Of a stretch of 64,000 nucleotides of DNA, positions 43,011-54,660 are shown piece by piece. The notes beneath the pieces are model-generated. The model saw only the letters and a list, made by a program, of their open reading frames with translations, was not told the DNA's origin and searched no databases. Each line of letters opens with the position of its first letter. Positions within the stretch are counted from its first letter, which is position 1. Source of the stretch: Gautieria morchelliformis (lineage: Eukaryota > Basidiomycota > Agaricomycetes > Gomphales > Gomphaceae); assembly GCA_015179125.1 (NCBI GenBank), contig WHVA01000540.1:1-64000 (forward strand), in the 5' to 3' direction. The position numbers and the translations under genes are program-made.

Positions 43011-43489
43011 GGCCACTCATGCACAAAGTGTGGAAATGCACAACCAATCAGTAAGTTTGTATTCAAACTTCAACGCGACTGTTAACCTTGACATTGCTTC
43101 GCAGCTCGCTGGCATGCATTGATCTCGGGAAGCCCGATGGAAGTGCCAAACATGGCGAGTCCTCTGCTTCTTTCCTATCTAGAGTCGAGGGCCTCCTACT
43201 TATATATCCTGTGCCAAACTCTCGGCCTAACAGTGTTATTTTGTTATTTCGTTGCCTTGCCAAAATGGGAGGACTTGGAGGAGTCTGCGCATTAACTCGA
43301 GCGCAGGAGATGTAGGGAAAAGAACTTGATAGTGAGGACACTGTTAACTCACTCAACCGGACTCAACAATGTGAGTGAATGGGCTAAAACCAATGATTTG
43401 TTGTAGCTAAAGTCCTAGCTACTTATACAGTGGTGAACAGGGGTAAAACCCTATGGAATATTGGATTAAGAGTGCATACATCACCAATG

Positions 43490-43600
43490 ATGTCAATGAT
43501 GATGCCATGTGCCCCTAGGTGGATAATCCATTGATGATGATGTATGCCCCTAGGAGGATAATCCATTGATGATAATGTATGCCCCTAGGCAATGTCCTCC
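43490..43600. repeat. 35-bp tandem repeat, about 2.5 units
   Basis: GCCCCTAGG recurs at 43,511, 43,546 and 43,581 with the spacer GATAATCCATTGATGAT. Confidence 0.85.
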
Positions 43601-43808
43601 TAGAATCCAATAACAAAGAGCACTCCAGAAACATTACAATACCACCCTCTCGCGCTTGCTCTCGGAGGAATTGACGACCCACATTGCAACGCATGCTCCC
43701 AACTTATGTCCTCGCTGCACTCTCAGGCGATGACCGCCATGGCAAACCTGCCATCTCGCATCTTTGGGCCCCCTTTGTGATGTGTCCAAATGGCACGTGG
43801 GCCTTTGA

Positions 43809-45769
43809 TCATCTTTCGGGCTGATAGTGCGTCTGCGGCTCTCTTCTGATGACTCGGTGCATTGTCAAACATAGAAAGACCTGTGGACACCCCATTTGTT
43901 TTTTATTCAAATATATCCACCGCCTTTTCAACCTGTTGTAGCAGGTCATCAGCAGTGAACCACCCCTTGTGGCTTTTGCCAGCTTTGAAGACAACCCGTG
44001 CCTCACTGTTTTTTTTTGTTTCTGGTAAGTTTGTGCTGTACTCAAACTGAAGACTCACTCGTCAGAATCTATAAGTCAACTGCATTCTGGGGTAAGAAAG
44101 TCGGAAACCATAAGGGATGGCCCTTCTCCTTTACGTTCTGGGGTTGCCTTTTCACTGGTGTGTGTCCATTTTGTTTTCCAACGATCGTTTGCATAAAACG
44201 TCGACTCATCATGTGTGACAAGGATGACTCAGAAGCAGCCCCCTGGGACAGCAAATCCAACCGGTTGGGAGATTATCGCTCCATCCTTGTCATAGATCAC
44301 CATTCGTTTTTCATATGTGGCCCATCGTTCAAGAAACTTCTTGCGGTAGTCAACAATGTCCTCCCTTTCATGACCGTCAATGTACATCCCGTTTTTTTTT
44401 TTTGCCCATACCGCCAGTCCAGCTTGTGGAGCCACCTTCTGGCTGTGCGAACAGATATATCCTTAGTACCCACGTATTCCTGCATCTCATCAGTCTTGAG
44501 GAAGTCCACAATATCCTTGGCCTTGATATATCCTTCTTTAGCACCTGACTGTAGCTGTAGCTGGATTAATTGCTGTAAGTCCTCATCCTCGAGAATTGAG
44601 GAATGATATCGTCCATAACGATGGAGCGGCAGTTTTCCTGTCCGCAGGTACCTGTGGATCCATGTCCATACATTCTGCGCATGATAAACACTACAGCCAG
44701 CTGCTTTTGCCGCAATCAACGAGGCTTCTCTCCATGTATATGAGAGCTCTGGGTCTAGGTAAAGGTTCAAAGTCCCTAACATTGAGGTAATCCATGCTCA
44801 AAAAAAAACATCCAGGGCTTTGTCTTTGCTCTTGACCGTGAGTTTGGCTCTAGCCCGCCGAAGGGCAGGGAAATCACCCCAGTCCAAGACTCCTAGTGCT
44901 TGGTCTGTGCTATTTTTTTTCACTATTGTCATGCAGATCAAGTTCAGAAATACGACTTGCAGGGAGGGGACTCAGGGTTCTGCTTGCTGACCCCGCATTG
45001 TCCACGGCCTCAGAAACTGACAACTCTGAGCTCTAAAACTAAGGTCAAATTCCAACAGTAAGTGATCTACAAGCTGACTTACATTGCGTGACATTGGAGG
45101 TGTAGTATACCGCAGACTCGGAGTGCAAGCCTCCGACTCGCTTTCTGAAAATGCCTCGGGTGGTTCATCTGAAGAGATGTACGTGGCTTGCACCTCATTT
45201 TCTTCCGCTCTCTTGCAAAAGAAGTCAGAAATGAACACCTTCCCAGCCATCCTCATTTTTTGACATTTCACGGCCCAGTGTTGCTTTGTCCTCACGCTGT
45301 TTCTTGTGTAGTGCTTCTTCCTCTTTCTGCCTGCTTGTTTCATCCTTTCAGCAGTGGCAGCCACAATTTGAGCTTCTTGTAGTATCTGTGAAAAATGTAA
45401 GAGCGCTGCGTCGTTTTTGATCTCTGTGGCGGCTTCCTCATCGTCATCCTCCAGGTCATCTTCATCCCACTCTGCAAGCCCTTCATTTTCAAGGATCTGA
45501 AACCTCCCAATTATCTCATCATCACCTTCCTCCCACCCATCGTCAGAGTCTTCTTCCAGGTCTGTAATAAAATCTGAGCTTGAATCTTCATCTGGCACCT
45601 CCTCAATGGTGGTCTTTGTTGACTTCGGCAGTTTTGGCAGGGTCTGGATTCTTTTTTTCACCGCAGCCGACCTGCGAGGCATTATAGGATCGAGTTTGAG
45701 ACTGGCAGCGAGCAGGCATGGTGTTGTGTGGCTCAGGAAAAAATGTTCAGCGGGATTAGCCGAGGTCAC
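43809..45769 (-). pseudogene. Fungal DDE transposase (Tc1/IS630-like), decayed
   Basis: The N-terminal part (45,769-44,972) is acidic and then basic (RKRKKHYTRNSVRTKQHW). Next comes a helical region (REASLIAAKAAGCSVYHAQN) and a helix-turn-helix-like block VRTARRWLHKLDWRYGQKK. A catalytic part follows with NGMYIDGHEREDIVDYR, then, in shifted frames, a THDES-type first Asp box near 44,200 and an N-A-P-S-H-type second box near 43,865. Two or more frameshifts and a poly-T tract (44,392-44,402) break it. It is an inactive copy of a DDE family common in basidiomycetes; the exact family name needs a search. Confidence 0.6.
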
Positions 45770-46620
45770 GTGTTGTCACGTGACGCGCAAAATTGTGTCC
45801 TCTCAGAAAATGTAAAGTGCTGCAAAACACTCAAAACCAATATAGAAATATTAATTTAATTTTTCTATCACCTGCACATTGTCAAGCTTACTCTACTGTC
45901 AGTTTGCAGAATTTCAACAAATTCTCTGCAACAAGTGATAGCCCAATGGAATAGGAAAAGATTCTAGCAAAAAGATTTATATTATATGATCAGGCTTGCG
46001 TCATATAAGCCATTGTCGACGGTGCCCAAATGCTTATATAATGGGGTGTCGGTTTTGGGTGTCCTCTACCTTATGTGGTGTAATGTGATCCATAGGTCTT
46101 CGCTTCAAGTGTTGGTGCCTTGCCATGATTGGAGGGATGTAGTGTAGCAACTTCTACATCAAGTGAATAATGTATCTATTGCAGTTCAAATTCAGTCACG
46201 AAATATAGAGAATGAATATAGAGAATGAAATAACCAACTTAACGCCACACAGGCAAAACCAATGACTGGAAGGGGTACAGGACAGAACGAACGAGGTGAA
46301 GCAGCAGCAAGCAATGTTGTTCCAGTGAATGTGATATGGAGGACGGCTGTCTCTAAAGAGGGGTGATTGAACCGACCAGTCCTGGCTGGTTTCTAGGAAA
46401 GTAATATTGAGGGAATAACATACCGTGAAGATGGAGTCTTACCCTCGTTTGCCCTGTTACTATCTCACCCTCTGTGCAGAATCCAACCTGCCTGTAGAGA
46501 AAATTGCTGTTCTTTGCCAGGTTCTCAATGATCATCTTTCTGAGCTGTAGGCTTGCATATTGTTCAAGGGGAAATGAAGGGATGATTTGGAGGCCAATCT
46601 TTTGCACATGTGCGCTGCGC
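45770..46620. other. AT-rich intergenic region, no gene seen
   Basis: About 850 bp; a GTCACGTGTTGTCACGTGAC palindrome-like motif at 45,765-45,784 lies just upstream of the transposase. No LTR end at the left border of Gypsy-F is visible. Confidence 0.4.
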
Positions 46621-48083
46621 CAGGTGAATCCGCAAAACTTCCAACCAATTTTTACAAATCAACAACTCTCGGAATCACTTCAGGCAACTTATCTGCTTGC
46701 ACCCATCCGCTGAGCGAGCACTATGATGGACTCCGAGAAGCTTCATGCCGACATCTTAGCCAATCTGGCATCTGACCCCATTGCCTGCCGGCATCTCGGT
46801 GATAGTTCCGACCCAAGATGGATGCAAACCAATGACGGCTTTCTACACCACGATGGCCGCATATATGTTCCCGATGCCAACGATCTCCGGCTCCGAGTAC
46901 TCCAGTACAAACATGACCACGTACTCTCAGGACATTTCGGCCAAAACAAGACCCTTGCTCTAATCCGCCGGGAATACACCTGGCCCGCAATTCGGTCTTT
47001 CGTCATCGACTTCTGCAAGTCTTGCACCATTTGCTCCCATTCAAAGTCACAGCCTCACCGGCCCTATGGAACCCTCAAGCAGCTCCCGATACCCGAGCAA
47101 CCTTGGAATTCTATCTCCATGGATTTCATTGAGCAGTTGCCAGCATCCTCGGGATTCACTGCGATCCTCGTGGTAGTCTGCCAAGCAGAGCATCTTCATT
47201 CCAACGTACGACACGATCACTTGCACCAACCTAGCCTGCCTGTTTGTCTTGCATGTGTTCTCAAAGCACGGTGTCCCAAGCCATGTGACATCGGACCGAG
47301 GTTTGGAATTCATATCCCACTTTTTCCATTCCCTTGGCAAAGCTCTCGACATCAACTTGCATTTTACCTCCGGTTATCACCCCAAAGGCGATGGTCAAAC
47401 TGAACGTGTAAATCAAACTCTCGAACAATATCTCCAGGTATATTGCAACTACCAACAAGACAATTGGTCCGAGTTGCTCCCGCTTGCCAAGTTTGCGTAC
47501 AATAATGCTCCCAGTGCCACCACCGGCATTTTGCCATTCTTTGCCAACAAAGGCTGCAACCCGAACTTGACAGTTCACCCTGAAAGGGACCTCGCTTCCT
47601 CTCAGGCCTGAGACTTCGCAGTCAACCTTGACCAGCTTCACGCTGCCTTGAAAGAGCAAATCAAATCCGCTCAATCTCGGTACCAGGTCTCAGCTGACGC
47701 GTGTCGTGCTCCTGCCCCCGAGTTCACAATTGGATCCTTAGCGTTTGTCAAAGCGCAATTCTTCCAGACAACCAGCCCCTTGAAGAAGCTGGCTGAAAAG
47801 TACCTTGGCCCCTTCGAGATCACCAAACATCATTCCGAACCGGGTTCAGTCTCCGCCGCCTCCAGTTGAGATCGACGGTGAGACAGAGTACGAGATTTCC
47901 GAGATCCTTGATTCCAAGATCAACCGACGCCACAGACCTTGTAACCTCCTGTACCTGGTCCGTTGGGCTGGTTATGAAGGTACTGATGAGGAGACGTCAT
48001 GGGTCATCGCGACCGAGCTCAGCCATGCATCTGAGATTGTGACTGACTTCCACTCAGCCTACCCTGCCAAGCCTGGACCATAG
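46621..48083 (+). pseudogene. Gypsy-F integrase and chromodomain (5'-truncated element)
   Basis: Starts inside the RNase H-integrase linker (NPQNFQPIFTNQQLSESLQA). The integrase zinc domain (HDHVLSGHFGQNKTLALI...CKSCTICSHSK) and DD-E core follow, with SISMDFIEQLP, VPSHVTSDRGLEF and KGDGQTERVNQTLEQY. The C-terminal domain (KLAEKYLGPFEIT) and a chromodomain (ISEILDSKI...LYLVRWAGYE...SWV) come next; stop at 48,083. Frameshifts near 47,180 and 47,860 and TGA at 46,711 and 47,609. RT, protease and gag are absent: the element is truncated on the left. Confidence 0.9.
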
Positions 48084-48344
48084 GTTCCTTGAACCTGAGC
48101 TTCGGCTCCCCGTTTCTTTCACTCATTATATGGTCACTTTCTTAGTTAGACACAAACACTCTTTTGCTATGTTTTATCTCGGCCGCCTTGCCAAATAGTT
48201 ACGCTTGTAGTTCTCGGTCCCGCATCTGTCCCCTCACACCCTGTTTCATCTATCACTCCTGTTTCTGATCCCGAACCCAGACAGAAAAACACCAAGAAAA
48301 AAGATTCACATTATTCCAAAAATAATTTAAAAAACATTAGTAGT

Positions 48345-49718
48345 CTAGTCCTCTTTCATAGTTGCATCCCCATCCGCATCCATTCCGTCTTCATTTCCCG
48401 ACTCCGCATCTGAACCCCCATCCCTCGTATTATCCGCATCCGCATCTCCATTTCCTGACCCCGAACCCATATCCGTTCCCACTCTGTCCTCTTCCTTATC
48501 CTCCTTCTCCTTTCCCTTGTCCCTACTTCCCGAACCCAATCCCCCCACGAACCTGAACCCCTCCCAATCTGCACCCGAACCTGAACCCCACACTCCGCCT
48601 TCTTCAGCTGCACCTGTCCACCACTGAACCTGCTTGCTAAGATGCGTGTTTTGCCGATGCGTTCTCTTGGCAAACTCCAGGATCCCCTGGAGCGTATCAT
48701 GCATGCGCTTGAAGAGCATGTTTTGTTGAGCCAGAAGCTCCCGAGTGGCTGCCGAGGCCTGATGTCCCAAAAGGCCTGTTAACCTGGGCCGCCTGGCCTC
48801 GGTAGGCAGTCCAGATCCTTTTCCAGATCCCGATCCCAAAGGTCCCGCCTTAATCTCCACTGACGGCTTAACTCCCGTCGGCTTCACAGGCATCAGCCTA
48901 GGCGTTCTGGCCGCCGGCACCTCGGTCCCAGCCCCGACCATGCGCTTCCGTTTGCCCTTAGTAAAGCTGCAGTGGACCTTGCGCGCATTACAATCTCGGC
49001 ACGCCATGTTGGTCCCCTGTATGCAAGGGACTCTTCACCTGTTGCAGTTGTCGCAAGGGAATTCCTAAAAACCAAAGTCAGAACCCGAGCCGATCCATAA
49101 CGGAAGACTTACTTCTTCTTCTTCCGACTCCTCCTCCGTCACCTTCTGCTTCTTCACCCCCATTGCTTTTGGCTTCGTTTTCGCTTGGCTCCGCTCCCGA
49201 GCCTGCAGCGACATTAACATCCGCGATTTCATAGCAGCCGAATCTACGACCACCAACTCGGGTGATGGGATCCGAATCTCTTGGCTAACCAAGGCTTGCC
49301 GCTCCCGAAACTCCTTAATCATATCGTCAAGATGTTGTCTTAGACGAGCATGGGTAGCTACCTCGGCTTCCTTGGCCTCCTCCTCTCGGGCCTTCTTCTT
49401 GGCCTCTCGGGCCTTGGCCTCCCGAGCCTCTTCTTCGGCTTCCCGGGTCCTCCTCGCTTCTTCCTCAGCTTCCCACGCCTTGCGCTTTTCCTCCTCAGCT
49501 TTCGCTTTGCATTGCCGTTCCCGTTCCTCCTCGGCTTCTTTCACCTTCCGGGCCTTGCCCTCCTTCCTCTTTTTATCTGCCACGTCCTTGTGCTCCTGGG
49601 CGAGGCGACACTTCTCCTTCAACTCCTCCCTCCTCTTCTCTGCCTCTCATTCCTTGCGCTCAAGTTCTGCGTCGAGTTCCTCAACTGTGGGCTCTTGGGC
49701 GTCTTGGATTTCTGACAT
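48345..49718 (-). pseudogene. Antisense gene inside Gypsy-F: coiled coil plus Zn2Cys6-type cysteine cluster
   Basis: ATG 49,718 (MSEIQDAQEPTVEELDAELE). Exon 1 (49,718-49,113) is a charged, heptad-rich helix (EEARRTREAEEEAREAKARE) ending in an acidic run. A 48-nt intron (49,112-49,065) begins GTAAGT and ends CTGAC...TTTTTAG. Exon 2 (49,064-48,345) opens with CDNCNR, then VPC, then ACRDCNARKVHCSF. The spacing is C-x2-C-x6-C-x7-C-x2-C-x6-C, the fungal Zn2Cys6 pattern, followed by KGKRKR and a Ser/Gly/Asp-rich tail. Two in-frame TGA codons (49,647-49,649 and 49,035-49,037) probably arose from CGA; otherwise the frame is open for 441 codons. The gene lies between chromodomain and polypurine tract, on the opposite strand. 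DNA binding is inferred only. Confidence 0.7.
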
Positions 49719-49832
49719 GAGAAATTGAAGATGCTGGGAAGAAGCAGAAAAAGAGATGCGAAACAAAGCTTATGTAATACCCCCGTTCCAGCAATCTCCG
49801 GGATCTCACTTATGGCCTCATGGGTTCGGCCA

Positions 49833-49846
49833 TAAGGGGGAGGTAC
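49833..49846 (+). promoter_or_regulatory. Polypurine tract of Gypsy-F
   Basis: AAGGGGGAGGTAC directly before the LTR start; it shows that the antisense gene lies within the element. Confidence 0.8.
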
Positions 49847-50320
49847 TGTTAAGACCCGTTCCCGAGTCCGGACCCGAGGCCTTGGCCTTGGATCTCACTC
49901 GGGAACCTTTGGGCTTAACTCAGGTTCCCTATCGGTTCATCATTCACCCTGATCCCCTTTCCTAGATAGTCCTGTTCCATTTCTGATGATCGTCCGTCGA
50001 CCCTGCTTCCTGCTTGATACGGGCATTGATGCCCTCTTTCCATTCCTTGCAATTAGTATATAAACCCCCCGTCATGTACGCTAATTCCTCAGTTCTGATG
50101 TCGACTTAGATTCCTCGTATCTTCCGCTCCTCTGTCTGATCCTCATTTCCGAACTTTGGCTTCCAGCCAAATCCATCCCGAATCCATTTTCCGAAATTAG
50201 GGCGGAACACTGTAGTGGGCGCAACCTGCGAAGTTGAAGCCAAGCCCTCTGTTCCCGAACTTCGGTTAACCTTGGCTCGGCCCTCGGGTTGAGTCTTAAG
50301 TATGACTTACGTTCTTAACA
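49847..50320 (+). repeat. LTR-F, 3' LTR of Gypsy-F (474 bp)
   Basis: TGTTAAGACCCG...CGTTCTTAACA with inverted ends. A TATA-like box (TTAGTATATAAACC) near 50,055 indicates plus orientation. No second copy in the window, so the left LTR and TSD cannot be checked. Confidence 0.8.
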
Positions 50321-50324
50321 CCTT

Positions 50325-51059
50325 GGTTGTCTTGTCTACCGGTGTGATCCTAATCGCGCTGGATTGGTAGGCAGTTTGATTGTCTGCCATCTCCTCATCC
50401 CAATCATAGTATTGGGGTGGTTCCAGCTCCCAAGCCTCTGTCAGCTTGCCGTTCCTGTCTTGATCCTCAGCTTCCTGAGGATCACCCTCCCCCTCTTCAA
50501 TCTCTTGAAGAGAGGTGTCGATGGGATCCTCCAGATCCTCCTCCCCCTCTTCAATCTCTTGAAGAGAGGTGTCGATGGGATCCTCCAGATCCTCCTCCTC
50601 GTCTTGCCATATGGCTGCTGTCTGTACCTTTGGCTTCAGGCATGGGCAGTTCGCCTTGATGTGACTTGTCTAGCCACATTCAAAGCAGCTTTCACTGCTG
50701 TGCGCATTCTGTGGCTGGTCTGGGGGATGGCCAGACAGCTTTTGCAGGTAGCTCAGCTTCACCAAGCTCCCGACGCCTGAGGAGGCTTCATCTCAGGCAG
50801 ATGACCTGATTGCGGCGACCTTGTTGCCATAGGCAGTCGGAAAGGCAGCAGGTTTGTTAAAGCCCAGCTTGCTTGTCACAAGCTGTGATGTGATGGCCAT
50901 TACGGCCGCAGTTTCTGCCCGGCGCATCCCTTGATTGTACTGGGATGCTTCTCCAATCATACGGGCAGCTTCAAAGAGCTGCTCGATTGAGCTGGACTCA
51001 GCATTGTAGCCCTTTTTGAGGACCTCATTGTGCAACATATCATGCAATGCTGACAGGAA
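50325..51059 (-). pseudogene. gag-H, C-terminal part with zinc knuckle
   Basis: Begins against LTR-E with FLSALHDMLHNEVLKKGYNA and EEA-like helix GEASQYNQGMRRAE. After stops (TGA near 50,793, TAG inside the knuckle) it shows CFECG-x-TSHIKANCP and a Glu/Asp-rich tail with an 18-residue duplication. It completes the gag fragment of 20,545-22,190: the joined reading ...LWRRF/LSALHD is in frame and both sides carry TTCCT or TTCGT at the LTR-E junction. Confidence 0.6.
50490..50600 (-). repeat. 54-bp tandem duplication in gag-H
   Basis: CTCTTCAATCTC recurs at 50,493 and 50,547; the unit encodes an 18-residue acidic repeat containing DPIDTSLQEIEEG. Confidence 0.9.
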
Positions 51060-52087
51060 TGTCAAGATTGGTTTTTAGGCGTTAATATCATGTATTAGTG
51101 AACACAGCGAATGCCCAAATAGCTTGTGTGAAGAAGTGTGCTGTCCGGCAAATAGGATGAACCAATAAATGTTCAGAAGGTAAGAGGGCTGCCCGAATGT
51201 GGCTTGCCCTATCTACAGTCGTAGCGAAATATCCCATGACGCCTGACGATGTATCGTGCAAGGTGTCATGGAAAGGTTGTTCAGCAGCAACAATCCTTTC
51301 GCCAGTGAAGGTGCTCCTTCAGAGCCCTTCACCGACAGCACTGATAATAGTACGAAGGCTAAGGTAATGAAGGTGAAGTACAAAAACTCACCAGTGGTGC
51401 TTAAGTCCTCCTCTGGTCGAAGATAGGAATCTATAGGAGAGGGCTCAAGATGATGGTCACAGTGAGGGCAAGTTTTGCACAAGATAGACGTATGATAATT
51501 GAACTGGGGAATATACATGTGAATGTAAACTACTTATAGCGAATGCTCATATGATATCAGCAAATAGGAAAGAGGCCGGCTTGAGTCAGGGTTGGATAGG
51601 GGTGCGCTGTCAGGATACAAATAGGTGAAACACATATACAATAGAGATAAGGAGGAGTGCGAATGTGAAACAACAGGGAGGAAAGAGGACGAAGGTACCT
51701 ATGTATGAAAACATGCCTTGAGACCTGCATACATGTTACCCTGCACGGACTCTTCGTCTGCTGCGTTGATCCCAAACGATCTATGGGTAGGATGTCCCGT
51801 GAATGCATTCCAACCATAGGAACACCCAAAGGGGGTTGAGTTGAGAAGATGATGGGACCAGTGATGAACCATCAAGCCAGGTAAAGGATGTCGATTGTGT
51901 TTGATGGTGTGCCTACTGACGAATGATGCAAGTAGCGAATGGTCGTTTGGCAAATGAGGCAAAGAGCGAATGGAGTGAACATAGAAGAGGCATGGTCTAA
52001 GGGAAGGGCGAAGCCGAGCGAACATAGAGGAGTAGTGGTGAAATGGAAAATAGGGATAGGGGTACAAGAAATAAATGAGTCATGACA
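51060..52087 (-). repeat. LTR-E copy E2 (1,028 bp)
   Basis: Minus-strand TGTCATGAC...CAATCTTGACA, inserted in gag-H. The right-hand flank is another LTR-E fragment rather than gag, so its TSD partner is missing. Confidence 0.85.
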
Positions 52088-52699
52088 TCCGGCCATAGGA
52101 ACACCCAAAGGGGTTTGAGCCAAGAAGGTGATGGGACCAGTGATGAACCATCAAGCCGGGTAAAGGACGTCAATCATGTTTTGATGGTGTGGCTACTGGC
52201 GAATGACGCGAGTAGCGAATAACCGTTCGGCGAATTCGGAAAAGAGTGAACATGTCAAGAGTGGTTTTTAGGTGTTAATATCGTGTATTAGTGAACACAG
52301 CGAATGCCTAAATAACTTGTGCGAATAAGTATGCCATTCAGCGAATAGGTGAACCAACAAATGTTCACAAGATAAGAGGGCTGCCTGAACAGAGCTCGCC
52401 CTATCTACAGTCATAGCGAAATAGCCCGTGGCACTTGACGATGTAACGTGCAAGGTGTCATGGAAGGGTTGTCTAAGTAGCGACAATCCCTTCGCCGGCG
52501 AAGGGGCTCCTTTGGAGCCCTTTGCCGACAGCACAGAAAATAGTTCGAAGGCTACGGTAATGAAGATGAAGTATGAGAACTCACCAGTGACGCCTAAGTC
52601 TTCTTCTGGTCAAAGATAGAAATCTACAGGAGAAGGCTCAAGACGATGATCACAGCGAGGTCAAATCTGCACAAGATGGACATATGATAATTGAACTGG
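52088..52699 (-). repeat. LTR-E fragments: truncated middle (52,088-52,252) and 3' part E3 (52,253-52,699)
   Basis: The first fragment repeats the E2 segment around 51,809-51,975. E3 starts with the LTR-E 3' terminus (TGTCAAGAGTGG on the plus strand) inside that fragment and runs to the site where LTR-C4 is inserted, the same site used by LTR-C2 in 24,160. Confidence 0.8.
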
Positions 52700-52857
52700 T
52701 GTTACATATCGGAAATCCCGGAGGTCGGAACTGGAAAGGACAACAGCTTCAACTTATGTGTTGCTCCCTGATGAACTACCGTCCTAGGTATTTCTGAATT
52801 GACTTGCGGATGTTGGAGAAGGCAGAAGTCGAGAGTGAGGTCAAGGGTCGAGGGTCG
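52700..52857 (-). repeat. LTR-C copy C4, truncated (158 bp)
   Basis: Reverse complement of the 3' end of LTR-C2 (TGTTACATATCGG... on the plus strand). It sits at the identical position of LTR-E, so the nested pair was duplicated as a unit. Truncated at 52,857. Confidence 0.85.
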
Positions 52858-53498
52858 TGTCATGACCGGTCTATTTCTCCTACCGCACTGCCTCTATGTT
52901 CCCCCTTGTCACTCCCTAGCATCTTCGCCAGAGTTCGCCGTACCTACCGACCACTCCCCCTCCACGTCCACTCTGTTAGGAAACCAGACTGTAAAGTACC
53001 CAATGACCCACTCTCCATTCTCTATCCCTCTAGTCACTTACCACCCCTTCCCCTCCATGAGCATCCACCATCCAGCGAGTCAAGCGAGTTCACCGAGGCG
53101 CGCATGCGCACACCGAGTCCAGTCGAGTCGAGCTGAGTCGAGGGGCCACGCGAGCCCATGCGATCTCACGGGCTCACAACGCCGCAGATACATCGCGGAT
53201 CAGCCGGACAATCGAGTTCTATCCTTCCCCCCCCCTTTTCTCCTGTCTCGACCCTGTTCCATTTTGTGATCACACCATGTTGCTCCACAATATGTACACG
53301 TAGGTAGTTCCATTTTCCCGATCTACCCCCTATACGCTCCACATACATTATCTACCCCCGGCCCACCGTCGTCTGACCTCCTCCTCACCCATGTCCCCCT
53401 CTATCCTACCACCAGATACAGTAGCTACGAATGTATAAAGAACAGAACGACGGCCCCGAATTAATCACCATATATTTTGCTGGTCATTCCCCCTGCGC
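52858..53498. other. LTR-E-like start followed by anonymous sequence
   Basis: TGTCATGACCGGTCTATTT at 52,858 resembles the 22,270 LTR-E-like start, but similarity fades after about 100 bp. The remaining ~500 bp show no gene. Confidence 0.45.
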
Positions 53499-53700
53499 TT
53501 GATAGCGTACCGCATAGGGGGTAGTGTAAAGGGTAGTGCACAGGGTGGCACACAGGGTTGTGTATGGGGTAGTGCACATGGTAGTGCACTGGGTAGCACA
53601 CAGGGTGGCATACTGGCCAGCATACAGGGTTGTGCACAGGATAGTTCACAGGGTACTGCACCACGTGGTAGACATGGTAGTGTACGGGTGCACGTATATG
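53499..53700 (-). repeat. 12-bp minisatellite fragment, inverted copy
   Basis: Units such as GGTAGTGCACAG repeat every 12 bp. The first ~50 bp are the reverse complement of about 56,985-57,035 in the large array, so this is a displaced, inverted piece of it. Confidence 0.85.
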
Positions 53701-53931
53701 CCTTCTGAGACAGGATAGTGCTCTTCTCTCAGTGACAATAATTTCACTGAGAGAGGCGAGTAGTATTCCTTATATTTTCATAGCATGTTGACTGAAAATC
53801 ATGTAGTGAATTTGATTCTAGGTATTGTATTAATATAACAGTGACAATAAATTCACTGAGAGAGTGAATTTGATTCTAGCTTTCTAAGAACTCTACCGAA
53901 CCTTCCCTGCCATAACCCCGAGTTGCTAACA
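53701..53931 (+). repeat. Copia-G LTR G3, 5'-truncated
   Basis: Matches the 3' half of G2, including the CACTGAGAGAG hairpin and the end TTGCTAACA. It is followed by ATACCATCC of a Gypsy-A integrase, so it too inserted into integrase. Confidence 0.85.
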
Positions 53932-54264
53932 ATACCATCCACAGGGCGATGGACAGATGGAACAGGTCAATCAGGAGCTAGAGCAATATCTCCACCTCTT
54001 CATCAATCAGAGGCAGGATTATGGGGAGGAGCTACTTCTACTGGCAGAATTCCAATACAACAACCATGTACATCTGCCACACAGAAGACTCCCTTCATGC
54101 TCGACTCCGGACAACACCTGCGGATGGGCTTCAAGCCATGCCAGGCAGAGTCCCGACTGGAGACAGTCAATGAGTTCCGAGACCGCATGGACTCAACCCT
54201 TTCAGAAGCCAAGTCTGCCTTGCAAAGGCCAAAGACGACATGGCAAGGTACTACAACCAACTGA
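53932..54264 (+). pseudogene. Gypsy-A integrase fragment
   Basis: Reads QGDGQMEQVNQELEQYLHLF, LLLAEFQYNNHVH and SRLETVNEFRDRM, with frame changes; corresponds to 25,500-25,717 plus the end of the core in A2. Ends abruptly against an LTR-A piece. Confidence 0.85.
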
Positions 54265-54344
54265 AGCGGAACTGGAAGTGGAGTTGGAAATGGAGTTGGA
54301 ACTTGGCATGGCGTGGGAACTGGAAAACAGGGTGTCCTCTGACA
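54265..54344 (-). repeat. LTR-A fragment (80 bp)
   Basis: The GGAANN-rich 5' part of LTR-A ending TGTCCTCTGACA, fused to integrase on one side and copia RNase H on the other. Confidence 0.85.
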
Positions 54345-54660
54345 GCTAGGAACGTGTGAATCCAGAGTGCTTCCTTTGCAGTGTGTGAGTTGCTGCAATG
54401 TACTCTGCTTCGGTTGTTGACAGTGCAACAATTGGTTGCTTCTTCAAGCTCCAAGAGACAGCCCTGCCACCTATAGTGAAAACATACCCCGATATTGAAT
54501 GTTGGTGTTCCTGTTGTAGAAACTCAGTTTGGGCAAGTAGGAAGTTATATGCCAGATATGAACGATGGGACTTGCAGGAGATTAATAAACTATTTAATGT
54601 TCTCCTCAGTGATAGTCAAGGAGGATAATCAAAATGGTTATGTAATACAGCATATATGAG
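54345..54660 (-). pseudogene. Ty1/copia RNase H fragment
   Basis: Minus-strand translation gives [20 protein letters not shown], then YIAATHT and, after a one-base slip, [11 protein letters not shown]. The K-Q-x-x-V-A-L-S-x-x-E-A-E-Y block is the hallmark of copia RNase H. Confidence 0.85.
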
